Shown in pieces: positions 1-7,812 of a DNA stretch of 64,000 nucleotides. Both the position numbers and the translations under genes were made by a program. The notes under the pieces were generated by a model, which was not told the DNA's origin, ran no database searches, and saw only the letters and a program-made list of their open reading frames with translations. Source of the stretch: Legionella adelaidensis (GTDB lineage Bacteria; Pseudomonadota; Gammaproteobacteria; Legionellales; Legionellaceae); assembly GCF_900637865.1 (NCBI RefSeq), contig NZ_LR134418.1, forward strand, positions 248,001 to 312,000. The letters are read 5' to 3'. How positions within the stretch are numbered: position 1 is the first letter of the stretch; each line of letters opens with the position of its first letter.

Positions 1-427
1 GGTTGTACCTTGCTGTAGTAATTGATTTATATTCACGCGCAGTAATTGGTTGGTCCATGAATAAGCGAATGAAAAAGAATTTGGTATGCGACGCACTGTC
101 GATGGCTTTATTTAGACGTAAATTTCCGATAGGAGTTATTGTTCATTCTGATCGTGGCAGCCAATATTGCTCATTGCAATATCAACAAATGCTCAAGCAA
201 TATCAACTCATTGGGAACATGAGTAGAGAGCTAACTGTTGGGATAATGCTATCGCTGAAAGCTTTTTTCATACGCTAAAAGTAGAATTGATTCACAACTA
301 TAGTTATCAAACCAGGGAACAAGCTAAGCTTAGTGTATTTCAATATATTGAAGGGTACTTTAATCAGCAGAGAATACATTCTGCACTTGACTATAAAGCT
401 CCATTTGAGTTTGAATGTGCAGGGTAA
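1..427 (+). pseudogene. IS3-family transposase (OrfB) remnant, left copy
   Basis: This is the C-terminal half of an IS3-type DDE integrase-like transposase, running in from beyond the left edge. The motif [16 protein letters not shown] and the [10 protein letters not shown] block around the second catalytic Asp are visible. A one-base loss near 236-240, compared with the copy at 4898-5333, shifts the frame. The downstream frame then reads [17 protein letters not shown] (containing the third catalytic Glu), continues through HSALDYKAPFEFE and stops at 425-427. Sequence shared with the second copy continues to about 467, so the element's right end probably lies near there. The gene is broken and should not make active transposase. 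Confidence 0.9.
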
Positions 428-564
428 ATTTTCAGAGAACAGTCTCCATTAAATCGCGGTAAGATTAGTTCTTCAATAAACTCAACATCAGCTTCTAGCC
501 AACTCTTTGATTCATTCATGTCACGGATGTCTGTGCATTTGAGACCTATAGTCTTAATTTTAGT

Positions 565-636
565 CATGTTAAGAAAATCCAATTTCTTTAACATGAGAAG
601 TAAGTCATGTTAAAAATTTTGAATTTTCTTAACATG
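565..636. promoter_or_regulatory. Two tandem 31-bp imperfect palindromes (candidate operators)
   Basis: Positions 565-595 and 606-636 each have the form CATGTTAA-N15-TTAACATG, and their inner bases are also partly symmetric (AGAAAAT/AATTTCT in the first). Start-to-start distance is 41 bp, about four helical turns, so dimers bound to both would face the same side. They lie between the IS3 remnant and the 3' end of the higA-like gene. No intact gene has its start next to them. The regulator that used them is not identifiable, and they may be leftovers of a deleted gene. Confidence 0.55.
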
Positions 637-667
637 AACCTTTTGTCTGAAACGATATAGCTTAAAA

Positions 668-1093
668 CTAATCTATAAAAGTAGCTGGAGTAACATGAAA
701 TCGCTTTGCCAATTTCTTAATATGGGAGAGATTAAGTTGACGTTTCCCGTTTAGAATTTCAGAAACAACACCTTGGCTTCCAATTTCATCTTTAAGATCA
801 CTTTGATCTAAACCATGCTGCTCCATGAGAAATTTTAAAGCATCAATGCCACTTCCTTTTTGTAGTTGTTCATCATGATTTTCATCATACATAGTGATCA
901 TATGGCTGATTACATCAACCAACCCCATTAAATCATGAGATTCATTGTCACCAACAACATCTAATAATTGATCGAGCATGCTGGCAAGTTTCTCATATTC
1001 ATCATCATTTTGAGGATCATGAATAATGGGGGAGATATGTTTCCAGTGTTGGATTGTCTCTTCTAAATAATCGTTGTATGCTAAAGCAGTCAT
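668..1093 (-). CDS. higA: HigA-family antitoxin (HTH, COG5499 type)
   Basis: This is the second gene of a toxin-antitoxin pair, a DNA-binding antitoxin of about 141 residues. The N-terminal two thirds is the acidic helical region typical of the COG5499 type of HigA. The last 60 residues form an HTH_3 domain (GLDQSDLKDEIGSQGVVSEILNG, then LNLSHIKKLAKRFHV). I chose the ATG at 1093 because GGAAGGAG lies just upstream and it follows the toxin stop by two bases; an in-frame GTG five codons earlier is less likely. Its role is to neutralise the HigB-like protein and repress the operon, presumably through the palindrome at 1414-1432. The C-terminal HTH is complete and the gene looks intact. Confidence 0.85.
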   Translation of the reverse strand: MTALAYNDYLEETIQHWKHISPIIHDPQNDDEYEKLASMLDQLLDVVGDNESHDLMGLVDVISHMITMYDENHDEQLQKGSGIDALKFLMEQHGLDQSDLKDEIGSQGVVSEILNGKRQLNLSHIKKLAKRFHVTPATFID

Positions 1094-1095
1094 AC

Positions 1096-1383
1096 TCACT
1101 CCTTCCACTTATTTTTGTCATATTCTTGATGGGTTAAGATATGACGTATATACAATTTTTTCCGATTAAAATGGATGCTGGCTATCAAACGGAGTTTATT
1201 ACCCCCAATATCAAAGACAAATAAGCCACCCACTCTATCAATACTATTAAATACAGCCTTTAACTCACCAAAACTCTTAAACTCATTCTCCTCAACAACT
1301 TTCAACCACCCAGCTAGAGCTGATGCGCATTGTGGATAAAGTGCTTTTGCTTCGGTAATTCTTCTTCTAGTTATAATATGCAT
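1096..1383 (-). CDS. higB: HigB-family toxin (RelE-like mRNA interferase)
   Basis: A 95-residue protein of the HigB type, a ribosome-dependent mRNA-cleaving toxin of the RelE/ParE superfamily. Family features visible are the basic start MHIITRRRI, the central KAVFNSIDRVGG segment, the strand NKLRLIASIHFNRKKLYIRHI and the end THQEYDKNKW. Toxin-before-antitoxin order is characteristic of higBA loci. An AAGGGTG ribosome-binding site lies about 12 bases before the ATG, and a TATAAT box with an overlapping palindrome lies upstream. Length matches the family and no disruption is seen. Here it sits in a region of dead mobile DNA, so it may be a stabilising or selfish remnant of the island. Confidence 0.85.
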   Translation of the reverse strand: MHIITRRRITEAKALYPQCASALAGWLKVVEENEFKSFGELKAVFNSIDRVGGLFVFDIGGNKLRLIASIHFNRKKLYIRHILTHQEYDKNKWKE

Positions 1384-1410
1384 AGCAAATAAACACCCTT
1401 GTTAAATCAA

Positions 1411-1432
1411 ATTATATCTCATTTTGAGATAT
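1411..1432 (-). promoter_or_regulatory. higBA promoter and operator
   Basis: Positions 1414-1432 read ATATCTCATTTTGAGATAT, a perfect 8-bp inverted repeat around a 3-bp centre. On the minus strand, TATAAT (1411-1416) overlaps its edge and sits 28-33 bases before the higB ATG. A repressor bound here would block the -10 element, which fits autoregulation by the HigA HTH. The assignment to HigA is inferred from position. Confidence 0.65.
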
Positions 1433-1447
1433 TTGTAAAATAGCCCA

Positions 1448-2605
1448 TTATACGTGTTCACTTATCATCAGGTGTTCTTTAATAAAATTGGCAATCTGTT
1501 GCATCGGTTTTCGCAAGCGTTCAACATCCTTCATGATATACCCCTGCAGTAACATCACTGTTCATTTTATGATTCAGCAATCGTTTTAAAGCATAAGCCG
1601 GTAAATCCAAACTATCGGCAATAGTAGCAAAAGTTCTTCTCAAGTCGTGCAAGGTAAATGGAACTCTGGATAACTCTACTACCCTATTCACTGCTTTTTT
1701 AGGTTCATAGATATAGCCGGTTTTACTTTCAGCCGGGAATACAAATTCACTGGTTTTATTCCGGCTTCTGCGTTCCATTAAGTCATAAACAAAATCAGGC
1801 ATGGGAAGGGTGTGAATCTCATGGTTTTTGGTGTCTTGCAGGGTGATGGTTTTTGATTTCAGATCCACATTTTCCCAGCGTAAAGAGAGGCCGCTTCCAT
1901 TTTTCGCATACCGGTGAATAAGAGTAATAAAAAATAATCCTGCCACAGTAAAGCATTACGGTAATTGTCGGTCTCTACTAAGACAATGATCGCTTTATAC
2001 CAGTCAGCTAATTGATGCGGTTTAATAACTGTTTGTTTTCTATCTACTCGGTACCATGCCCGGGTATGCGATAGATATTTGACTGGGTTAATAGTGATTA
2101 TTGGATGGCCATTCCCATCTTGATATTCATACATAGCATAATTAAAAATCGCCCTTAATACCCTCATAGCGTTATTGGCACGCGCTTTACTATTTGTCTG
2201 TCCATGCTTAGTATGCCGTTTGGCAATCATTTCCCGGGTAATATTCACCAGCGGTTTATCAAGCCAGTCGGGAACGACTTCATGTAGCACACATTGATAA
2301 TCGTTTAAGGTCCGTGGCTTTAAATCTTTTCTTGCTTTGAGGTAGTCATTCAACACTTGCTGTAAGGTCAAGGCATGAACTTTCTTGGTTTTCTTTTCTG
2401 CAATGAGATCATCACCTCTGGCCACGCTACCTAAAAGACTTTTAGCTTGCTTTCTGGCTTCCTCAACAGTCAAGTTACCGTATTTGCCTAATGTCACTCT
2501 TTTAACCTTGCCACTGATTCTGGTTTCAACGATAAAACTTTTGACACCACCGGAAGTAATTCTTAAAGAAAAACCTTTTAAATCATTATCACAATACTTT
2601 AAGCA
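1448..2605 (-). pseudogene. Phage/ICE-type tyrosine integrase, multiply frameshifted
   Basis: The pieces of a P4-type integrase (DUF4102 arm-binding domain plus tyrosine recombinase) can be read in order across three frames. About 2605-2490 encodes KGFSLRITSGGVKSF, the arm-type domain. About 2497-1880 encodes the core-binding domain (KPRTLNDYQCVL) and the first catalytic Arg (TGMRKMEAASL). About 1900-1540 holds HDLRRTFAT and LLNHKMNSDVTAG. A last frameshift near 1540 separates the catalytic-Tyr region (AGYIMKDVERLRKP), which ends at a TAA at 1448. The true N-terminus is missing: the sequence changes to an unrelated ATPase fragment at about 2611. The element this integrase once mobilised is therefore fixed in place. 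Confidence 0.88.
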
Positions 2606-2613
2606 GGATCGTT

Positions 2614-3024
2614 AAAACACCAAAAATCCATTTCCTTGATAGTGGTCTTTTGGCATGTTTGAACAGAATTACCACCGAAAGCATCCAAACTGATAGATCT
2701 GTTTTTGGGTCTCTACTAGAAACTTGGGTATATAGCGAATTATTAAAAATGTGTTCCATGGAGGACGAGTCATGGAATATTTATTACTATCGTGACAAAG
2801 ATCAGGTAGAAGTTGATTTTATCCTTGAGAATCATTCACGTAAGATTATTGGTATTGAAGTTAAAGCAAGTCAGACTGTTTTTAATCAAGATTTCCGCGG
2901 TTTAAGAAAACTGGCCACCTTAGCTGATAAAAATTGGATTAGCGGTATAGTTCTCTATAGTGGGGATAAATGTTTGTCCTTTGGAGACAATCTGTGGGCA
3001 ATACCCTTATCATTTCTTGATTAG
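2614..3024 (+). pseudogene. C-terminal fragment of an AAA ATPase with DUF4143 domain
   Basis: The frame starts directly at the integrase junction with PKIHFLDSGLLACLNR and continues to a stop at 3022-3024. This is the C-terminal half of the large family of bacterial ATPases with an N-terminal AAA_14 domain and a C-terminal DUF4143 nuclease-like domain. The restriction-nuclease-like signature is visible: YYYRDKDQVEVDFIL and IGIEVKASQ, which match the D...(D/E)xK pattern. No ATPase domain is present upstream. The only start is a TTG at 2650 without a convincing ribosome-binding site, so I call it a 5'-truncated remnant. Confidence 0.8.
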
Positions 3025-3191
3025 GATAGACTGAGGAAAATATTTAATGATAGAGCGTTAGAATCAAATACAAAAAACCGCAGATTATGACCGCGCGAAG
3101 TATAATTTGACGAGTAACGTGCTGGGCTTACAGACTAGCGTTGCTATTTTGTCACAAGCTATAGCATAAAACGCGACAAAATTGTAATGGC

Positions 3192-3713
3192 TCATCGCTT
3201 ATAAGCATTTTTATCGAAAAAGTAATAGTAAATTGGGTAATCTGTTTTACTCACATCAAATGCATCTTCTACCAAATAATATTGCCAGGAGTTAGCCGCT
3301 GAGCCCGTGTCTGACAAAGGTGAAAGCAAACAAAGATATGATTTATCCCCTTTATCAATTCTATACCATAATGGATGTGATATGATTGGGATATCGGGTT
3401 TTATTGATGGATTCATTGAGTAATTTTTAGCTGATTCGGTACTAAATTTCCTATTAGCTATGATGAGATATGGTTTGTTGTTACATGTTGCCCAACCATA
3501 AAGTTGACCGTCAATAGTGCTTTCATACTGATTTTTACAATCAATATCTTTTTGCTCAGATAAACCAGCATCATCTAGTAATTTCATTGTAATTGTCCGA
3601 TTAGCTGGTTCCATATTTTTGCAGGATTGCAAAATCTCTACTGGCGGCATTGCAAATATGCCAACACTACATAACGTAAACAAAGTGAATATAGTTAGTT
3701 GCTTTAAATACAT
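3192..3713 (-). CDS. Secreted protein of unknown function (member of a locally decayed family)
   Basis: 173 residues with a clear signal peptide (MYLKQLTIFTLFTLCSVGIFA, cleavage after about residue 21). The mature part has several Cys residues (SCKN, DCKN, ATCNN) suggesting disulfides and a periplasmic or extracellular location. The start at 3713 has a GGGGGA ribosome-binding site and overlaps the end of the upstream gene by 10 bp, so the two are co-translated and probably work together. Two decayed relatives lie in tandem at 7800-8170; they share NYSMNP-KPDIPI and LIIAN-K motifs. I recognise no enzyme family. Confidence 0.75.
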   Translation of the reverse strand: MYLKQLTIFTLFTLCSVGIFAMPPVEILQSCKNMEPANRTITMKLLDDAGLSEQKDIDCKNQYESTIDGQLYGWATCNNKPYLIIANRKFSTESAKNYSMNPSIKPDIPIISHPLWYRIDKGDKSYLCLLSPLSDTGSAANSWQYYLVEDAFDVSKTDYPIYYYFFDKNAYKR

Positions 3714-4672
3714 TGCTTTCCCCCCGTAGCTAAAAATTCATTACTCAACTTCCAAAATATGGTTTTATTAATTCCCGATGTGGACATATAGGTGTATTCG
3801 TAGAATTTCCCATTAAACCCTCTTCTCTTTAATGAAGGAGGTTCTGCTACTGAAAGAATGTTATGATGCACATCTGAAAACTTAAATCCTCTTGCATACC
3901 TATAAGCCCGTTTTCCATTGACCTTCAAATCCACCCCATCCCAAAAACATGCCCCATTGGAATAATCAATTCCGTCATTTAGCGCATTTCGAGCCGCTTT
4001 ATATGCCAATTGTACTCCCGGAGAATCTATTCCGCACATTAGATTATAATACCGCTCATTCTTTGATTTTGGATCTGTGGCATAAGCAAAATTTTCATCT
4101 TTTAATATAAGCTCATTGATGCTCTTAAAACCTTTTGCTTTCATTCTTCTGTGTGCAGCACTGGCAATTCCTGCCATTTCTTTATAATTATTAGTCCAAT
4201 GTGACTCGCCATACGCTAAAGCAGCTAACGCTTGTTCTTCTGAGACGTTTTCTGGATCAGGTACACATGGAAAATCTTCACGAATGCAGTATTTTTCATC
4301 CTCTGACAATGTCCAACTATTATCTGGACAAGTTTTTATATCAAGACAAAAATTATGAGGCACACTATAGTACGCATTGGTTCCATCTGAACAAAGCCAA
4401 GTGTCAGCACCAATGATCATGTTGTAAGACGTCATCGAATAGCAAGCAGGTCTATCGCTTCTTGATGGAACAATACCCCAAAAATACTGTTCACCTAATA
4501 AATTACAACCATCCTGATAATCTGAGCCTATTACCATTTCACCAGTTTTTGGATGATTAATGATATATATCACTTCAACGGGATAAGTCCATAAAGAAAT
4601 ACTACTAACTTTTTCACCATGAGCGCTTGTAAACATCGAGCTAAAAAAAAATGTTATTAAAATAAAACGCAT
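3704..4672 (-). CDS. Exported protein with SleB-like cell-wall hydrolase signature
   Basis: 322 residues. There is a signal peptide at 1-19 (MRFILITFFFSSMFTSAHG), then a Cys-rich region of about 120 residues, then a segment resembling SleB/CwlJ-type hydrolases. The resembling features are ALAALAYGESHW with the candidate catalytic Glu, GIASAAHRRMKAKGF where the family has the AVAAVVLNR helix, and a late AYKAARNALNDG plus SNGACFWDG block matching the family's A..A..L.G...P..GA.FY pattern. If correct, it cleaves peptidoglycan in the periplasm or outside the cell. The downstream secreted gene overlaps it by 10 bp and could be a regulator or immunity-like partner. The hydrolase call is from motif shape only. 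Confidence 0.55.
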   Translation of the reverse strand: MRFILITFFFSSMFTSAHGEKVSSISLWTYPVEVIYIINHPKTGEMVIGSDYQDGCNLLGEQYFWGIVPSRSDRPACYSMTSYNMIIGADTWLCSDGTNAYYSVPHNFCLDIKTCPDNSWTLSEDEKYCIREDFPCVPDPENVSEEQALAALAYGESHWTNNYKEMAGIASAAHRRMKAKGFKSINELILKDENFAYATDPKSKNERYYNLMCGIDSPGVQLAYKAARNALNDGIDYSNGACFWDGVDLKVNGKRAYRYARGFKFSDVHHNILSVAEPPSLKRRGFNGKFYEYTYMSTSGINKTIFWKLSNEFLATGGKQCI

Positions 4673-4752
4673 AGCACTTAAATATCAAATATAGGACATT
4701 GTGCTGAATTGTATTTAACATGGTTTTTTTTGCAAAACCATCTCTTTAGTTA

Positions 4753-4897
4753 TCAATTCAAAATTATCTCTGCTGTAACCTGCATATGCTCAAGGAAGAA
4801 ATTAGCAACCTGCTGCATTGGTTTTCTCAATCGCTCCACATCTTTCATGATATAACCGGCTGTTACGTCATTATTCATTTTATGATTAAGCAGTCGC
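4753..4897 (-). pseudogene. 3' remnant of a second tyrosine integrase
   Basis: The minus strand reads RLLNHKMNNDVTAGYIMKDV, then ERLRKPMQQVANFF, and reaches a stop at 4753-4755. This is the catalytic-Tyr end of an integrase closely related to the one at 1448-2605, here with the AGYIM motif in frame. Everything upstream of RLLNH is missing. The sequence switches at about 4898 to an IS3 transposase, so the remnant marks a recombination or deletion junction. Confidence 0.85.
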
Positions 4898-5333
4898 TAT
4901 TCGCGAGCAGTATTGGTTGGTCGATGGATAAGCGAATGAAAAAGAATTGGTATGTGATGCGCTTTCTATGGCTTTATTTAGACGTAGGTTTCCTAAAGGG
5001 GTTATCGTTCATTCTGATCGTGGTAGCCAATATTGTTCACTCCAATATAAACAATTACTCAATCAGAATCGGCTGATTGGCAGTATGAGTAGAAAAGGGA
5101 ATTGCTGGAATTATGCGATTGCTGAAAGCTTTTTTCATACGCCTAAAGTTGAGTTAATTCACAACGACTGCTATCAAACCAGGGAACAAGCTAAGCTTAG
5201 TGTATTTCAATACATTGAGGGCTATTTAATCAGCAAAGGATTCATTCTGCACTTGACTATAAAGCTCCATTTGAGTTTGAATGTGCAGGGTAAATTTTCA
5301 GAGAGCAGTGTCCATTAAATCGCGGTAAGATTA
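4898..5333 (+). pseudogene. IS3-family transposase (OrfB) remnant, right copy
   Basis: A close relative of the remnant at 1-467, in the same orientation. It lacks its 5' part, starting abruptly at the integrase junction, and carries several lesions: a one-base loss near 4945, loss of the conserved Asp after GNCW (reads GNCWNYAIAES), and another frameshift near 5230. [15 protein letters not shown] and the FFHTPKVELIH region remain. Sequence shared with the first copy ends at about 5333. Confidence 0.9.
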
Positions 5334-5335
5334 AA

Positions 5336-5429
5336 ATGCGGATTTCAGGTCGAATTTGTAAGAGAAAATATTGATAATCCAAAACTCACAGTCACCGGCT
5401 TTGTAAAGTTTTTTGATACTCATTTGTAG
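5336..5429 (+). pseudogene. 3' end of an unidentified gene cut by the IS3 end
   Basis: Directly after the IS3 remnant one frame reads CGFQVEFVRENIDNPK then LTVTGFVKFFDTHL and a TAG at 5427-5429. The composition is protein-like and the frame ends just before the next gene, with whose ribosome-binding site it overlaps. The gene it came from was lost with the IS insertion or deletion. I do not recognise the product. Confidence 0.4.
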
Positions 5430-5440
5430 GAGATTTCAAA

Positions 5441-6076
5441 GTGAATGATTTCAATCGTAGAATCAAACAAAGCTATGACAATATTGCCGACACTTGGTAT
5501 GAGAAACGAGAATGGTACATAGAACAACCTTCTATTGATGCAGTGATTTCTCATTTACAATCTGGCGCAAAAATTCTTGATGTCGGATGTGGTTCTGGCA
5601 AACCAATAGCAGCATACCTCATTGAAAAAGAATTCAATGTCTATGGTGTCGATATTTCACCTAAACTTCTCGAGTATGCTGAGCGAATTATTCCAAAAGA
5701 AAAACTTTTCCAAGCCGATATTTGTGATTTCACAACAAATCTTCAGTTTGATGCGATTATTTGTTGGTTTGCATTGTTTCATATTCATGCAACAAAACAC
5801 CTTGAAATATTAAAAAAATTTCATGCATTTCTTAAGTCCAAAGGTCTTCTACTCATCACATTTGCAGATACCAATCAAGTTGTTGATGCTCCTCATACCA
5901 TAATTGATGAATACACGATTGAATCAGAAATGTTTGGTGAGCGATTTTGTCATAGTGGACGTCCTGCGCCTATGAATTCTACTTTAGTTAAACAAGCTGG
6001 ATTTGAGATTCTTGCTGATAAAATTGATCAGCCAGGAAGCCAAGTGATTTTGGCAAGAAAAATAGAGGGTACATAA
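5441..6076 (+). CDS. SAM-dependent class I methyltransferase
   Basis: 211 residues. Motif I is ILDVGCGSGKPIAAYL (about residues 45-60), followed by VYGVDISPKLLEYA for the acidic SAM-ribose loop and IICWFALFHI for motif IV. These place it in the Methyltransf_25/11 group of small-molecule methyltransferases, but the substrate cannot be told. The start is GTG at 5441, with TAGGAGA nine bases upstream. The downstream GNAT gene follows after 3 bp, indicating one operon. The enzyme is a likely cytoplasmic detoxification or modification activity. The sequence just upstream is IS3 scar, so the gene may have lost its original promoter. Confidence 0.85.
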   Translation: MNDFNRRIKQSYDNIADTWYEKREWYIEQPSIDAVISHLQSGAKILDVGCGSGKPIAAYLIEKEFNVYGVDISPKLLEYAERIIPKEKLFQADICDFTTNLQFDAIICWFALFHIHATKHLEILKKFHAFLKSKGLLLITFADTNQVVDAPHTIIDEYTIESEMFGERFCHSGRPAPMNSTLVKQAGFEILADKIDQPGSQVILARKIEGT

Positions 6077-6079
6077 ATT

Positions 6080-6523
6080 ATGTTAACGATAAGAAGCGCG
6101 GAACAAGGCGACTTTCAAGGTTGGTCTCAATTATATAAACAATACCTTGATTTTTATCATACTACGCTTTCAGAAGAACAGTTATTGACACTATGGGATT
6201 GGTTTTTTGATGATGAAAAGAAAATTCATTGTTTTATTGCTTTTTTAAAAGAGCATCCCGTCGGTTTGGTTCATTTTCGTGAGTTCTTAAGACCGATCAA
6301 AGCTTCTATAGGCCTTTTTATGGATGATTTATTTGTTGATTCATCGTATCGAGGCCAAGGGGTCGCACAAAAATTAATAAAATCCATTGAAGACTTTGCG
6401 TCACAGAAAAATATTTCAGTCGTCCGCTGGATTACCGCCGATAACAATCAACATGCGATGAAGGTATATGACAAATTAGCATCCAAGACAAAGTGGGTTA
6501 CTTACGATTTGATAGTAAGTTAA
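6080..6523 (+). CDS. GNAT-family N-acetyltransferase
   Basis: 147 residues, a full-length single-domain GNAT. It has the N-terminal strand LTIRSAEQGDFQGWSQLYKQY, the central strand SIGLFMDDLFVDSSYRG, and the acetyl-CoA loop YRGQGVAQKLIKSIE (Q/RxxGxG/A motif, about residues 92-106). The C-terminal strand-helix includes VVRWITADNNQHAMKVYDK. It transfers acetyl from acetyl-CoA to an amine; the substrate is unknown. It is translationally close to the methyltransferase upstream (3 bp). Confidence 0.88.
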   Translation: MLTIRSAEQGDFQGWSQLYKQYLDFYHTTLSEEQLLTLWDWFFDDEKKIHCFIAFLKEHPVGLVHFREFLRPIKASIGLFMDDLFVDSSYRGQGVAQKLIKSIEDFASQKNISVVRWITADNNQHAMKVYDKLASKTKWVTYDLIVS

Positions 6524-6605
6524 TCATCATCTTAAGGGGTAAATCATGATACCCTACAATATCTGATATAATAACTAGCCTTCGAGAGAGTATTGTAATT
6601 TACCC

Positions 6606-7286
6606 ATGAGCACACGAAACGAACAAGCTATTTATTGGAATCAGAAATGGCAAACAAACGACATTGCGTTCAATCAAGAAGAACCCAATGAATTATTAAA
6701 GCAATTTCTACCCACATTAAATCTAAAGCCCGGTGATAAAATATTTGTTCCTTTATGTGGCAAGAGTATTGATATGCTTTGGCTTCTAAAGCAAGGCTAT
6801 GTTGTCACTGGTGTTGAATTAAGTTCACATGCCTGCGAGGCTTTTTTTCAGGAGTATCATATTCCTTATCTTCGTAAACAATTAGATGCATTTACACTTT
6901 TTTATAATGAAACAATCAGTCTACTCGCTGGTGATTTTTTTGATTTAGACGCATCTGTACTCGGCACAATTAATGCAGTCTTTGATCGTGTTGCGTTGAT
7001 TGCTTTACCCGAAGCGTTACGCAAGCAATATGCAGCAAAGATGATTTCGCTGCTTAACCAAAACACAAGAATGTTGCTTATTTCTGCAACTTATAACCAG
7101 CAAGAGATGTCTGGCCCGCCGTTTTCAGTTGGTGAAAAGGAAATGAATCAACTTTATTCTGACTATTTCCATATTAAAAAATTGCTCGATAGAGAAGCTA
7201 TATCAATCCCTCCACACTTGCAAGCCAAAGGATTAACAGCTGCCAGTGAACAAGTTTATTTACTTTCGAAAATTGGCAACGTATAG
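6606..7286 (+). CDS. tpm: Thiopurine S-methyltransferase
   Basis: 226 residues, the usual length for bacterial TPMT (about 218). Diagnostic blocks are YWNQKWQTNDIAFNQEEPN at the N-terminus, the SAM-binding segment FVPLCGKSIDMLWLLKQGY, GVELSSHACEAFF, GDFFDL, and the substrate-side FDRVALIALPEALRKQYA. The enzyme methylates thiols and, in other bacteria, selenium or tellurium oxyanions, so a detoxification role is likely. It lies 82 bp after the GNAT gene and 10 bp before the VOC gene, whose start it almost reaches. The catalytic core appears complete. Confidence 0.93.
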   Translation: MSTRNEQAIYWNQKWQTNDIAFNQEEPNELLKQFLPTLNLKPGDKIFVPLCGKSIDMLWLLKQGYVVTGVELSSHACEAFFQEYHIPYLRKQLDAFTLFYNETISLLAGDFFDLDASVLGTINAVFDRVALIALPEALRKQYAAKMISLLNQNTRMLLISATYNQQEMSGPPFSVGEKEMNQLYSDYFHIKKLLDREAISIPPHLQAKGLTAASEQVYLLSKIGNV

Positions 7287-7296
7287 AAGGAAAACC

Positions 7297-7659
7297 ATGT
7301 TAAAAAAAGTCGCATTCACCATGTACCCAGTCAAAAATATAAACCGCGCCATGGAGTTTTACAAAAATAATCTCGGCCTGATTCCAAGCAAAACTTCTGC
7401 CAATGGTAATTGGGTGGAGTACGACCTGCCACAGGGGGGATGCTTTGCGATTACAACCCTTGCGGAAGGAGTAAAACCGAGCTCAGTATCTGGAGGTAGT
7501 ATTGCGTTTGAAGTGGAAAATTTGGACTCGTTAACTCAACGGTTAAAAGAAAATGGTGTAACCTTCAAATTGGATGTTTTTTCGTCACCAGTCTGTAGAA
7601 TGGCGATTATTATCGATTCTGAAGGTAATGCGATTACTTTACACCAGCTTAATAAGTAA
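7297..7659 (+). CDS. VOC-family (glyoxalase-like) protein
   Basis: About 120 residues, one beta-alpha-beta-beta-beta module pair of the vicinal-oxygen-chelate fold. Visible are FTMYPVKNINRAMEFYKNNLGL, WVEYDLPQGGCFAI and the terminal DSEGNAITLHQ strand. I start at the ATG at 7297 because GAAGGA lies 10 bases upstream; an earlier in-frame ATG inside tpm has none. Members include glyoxalases, fosfomycin or bleomycin resistance proteins and dioxygenases. The exact activity is unknown. Confidence 0.8.
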   Translation: MLKKVAFTMYPVKNINRAMEFYKNNLGLIPSKTSANGNWVEYDLPQGGCFAITTLAEGVKPSSVSGGSIAFEVENLDSLTQRLKENGVTFKLDVFSSPVCRMAIIIDSEGNAITLHQLNK

Positions 7660-7665
7660 TATTTT

Positions 7666-7812
7666 ATGTTCAATCATGCGGTTTGTTTGGATTCGTTAAA
7701 TCTTAGTTCTTATAATCTGATTGATGGTCCTGTCTTTATCAAAGATAAACTAGGTCGCTATCTATGGGTAAACTTCCCGCAACCTGAGCAATTGCAGTTG
7801 TTGGTTTTATAG
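7666..7812 (+). pseudogene. N-terminal fragment of a PAS-domain regulator
   Basis: A 48-codon frame (MFNHAVCLDSLNLSS, then YNLIDGPVFIKDKLGRYLWV) ends at a TAG. The segment DGPVFIKDKLGRYLWVN is the opening of a PAS fold as found in sensor kinases and in some LuxR-type regulators. Nothing downstream continues it; the next sequence belongs to a dead secreted-protein gene on the other strand. It is a truncated remnant. Confidence 0.5.

Noticed and set aside
391-594. Minus-strand 67-codon frame starting in the palindrome region
   Set aside because: Its last third lies inside IS3 sequence and the start lacks a ribosome-binding site. The first part may be a relic of a deleted gene, but there is not enough to call a gene.
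4201-4416. Plus-strand frame inside the SleB-like gene
   Set aside because: Antisense of a coherent secreted protein; no ribosome-binding site.
4786-5076. Plus-strand 96-codon frame crossing the integrase/IS3 junction
   Set aside because: The first part is antisense of the integrase end and the second is frameshifted transposase, so it is a chance fusion.
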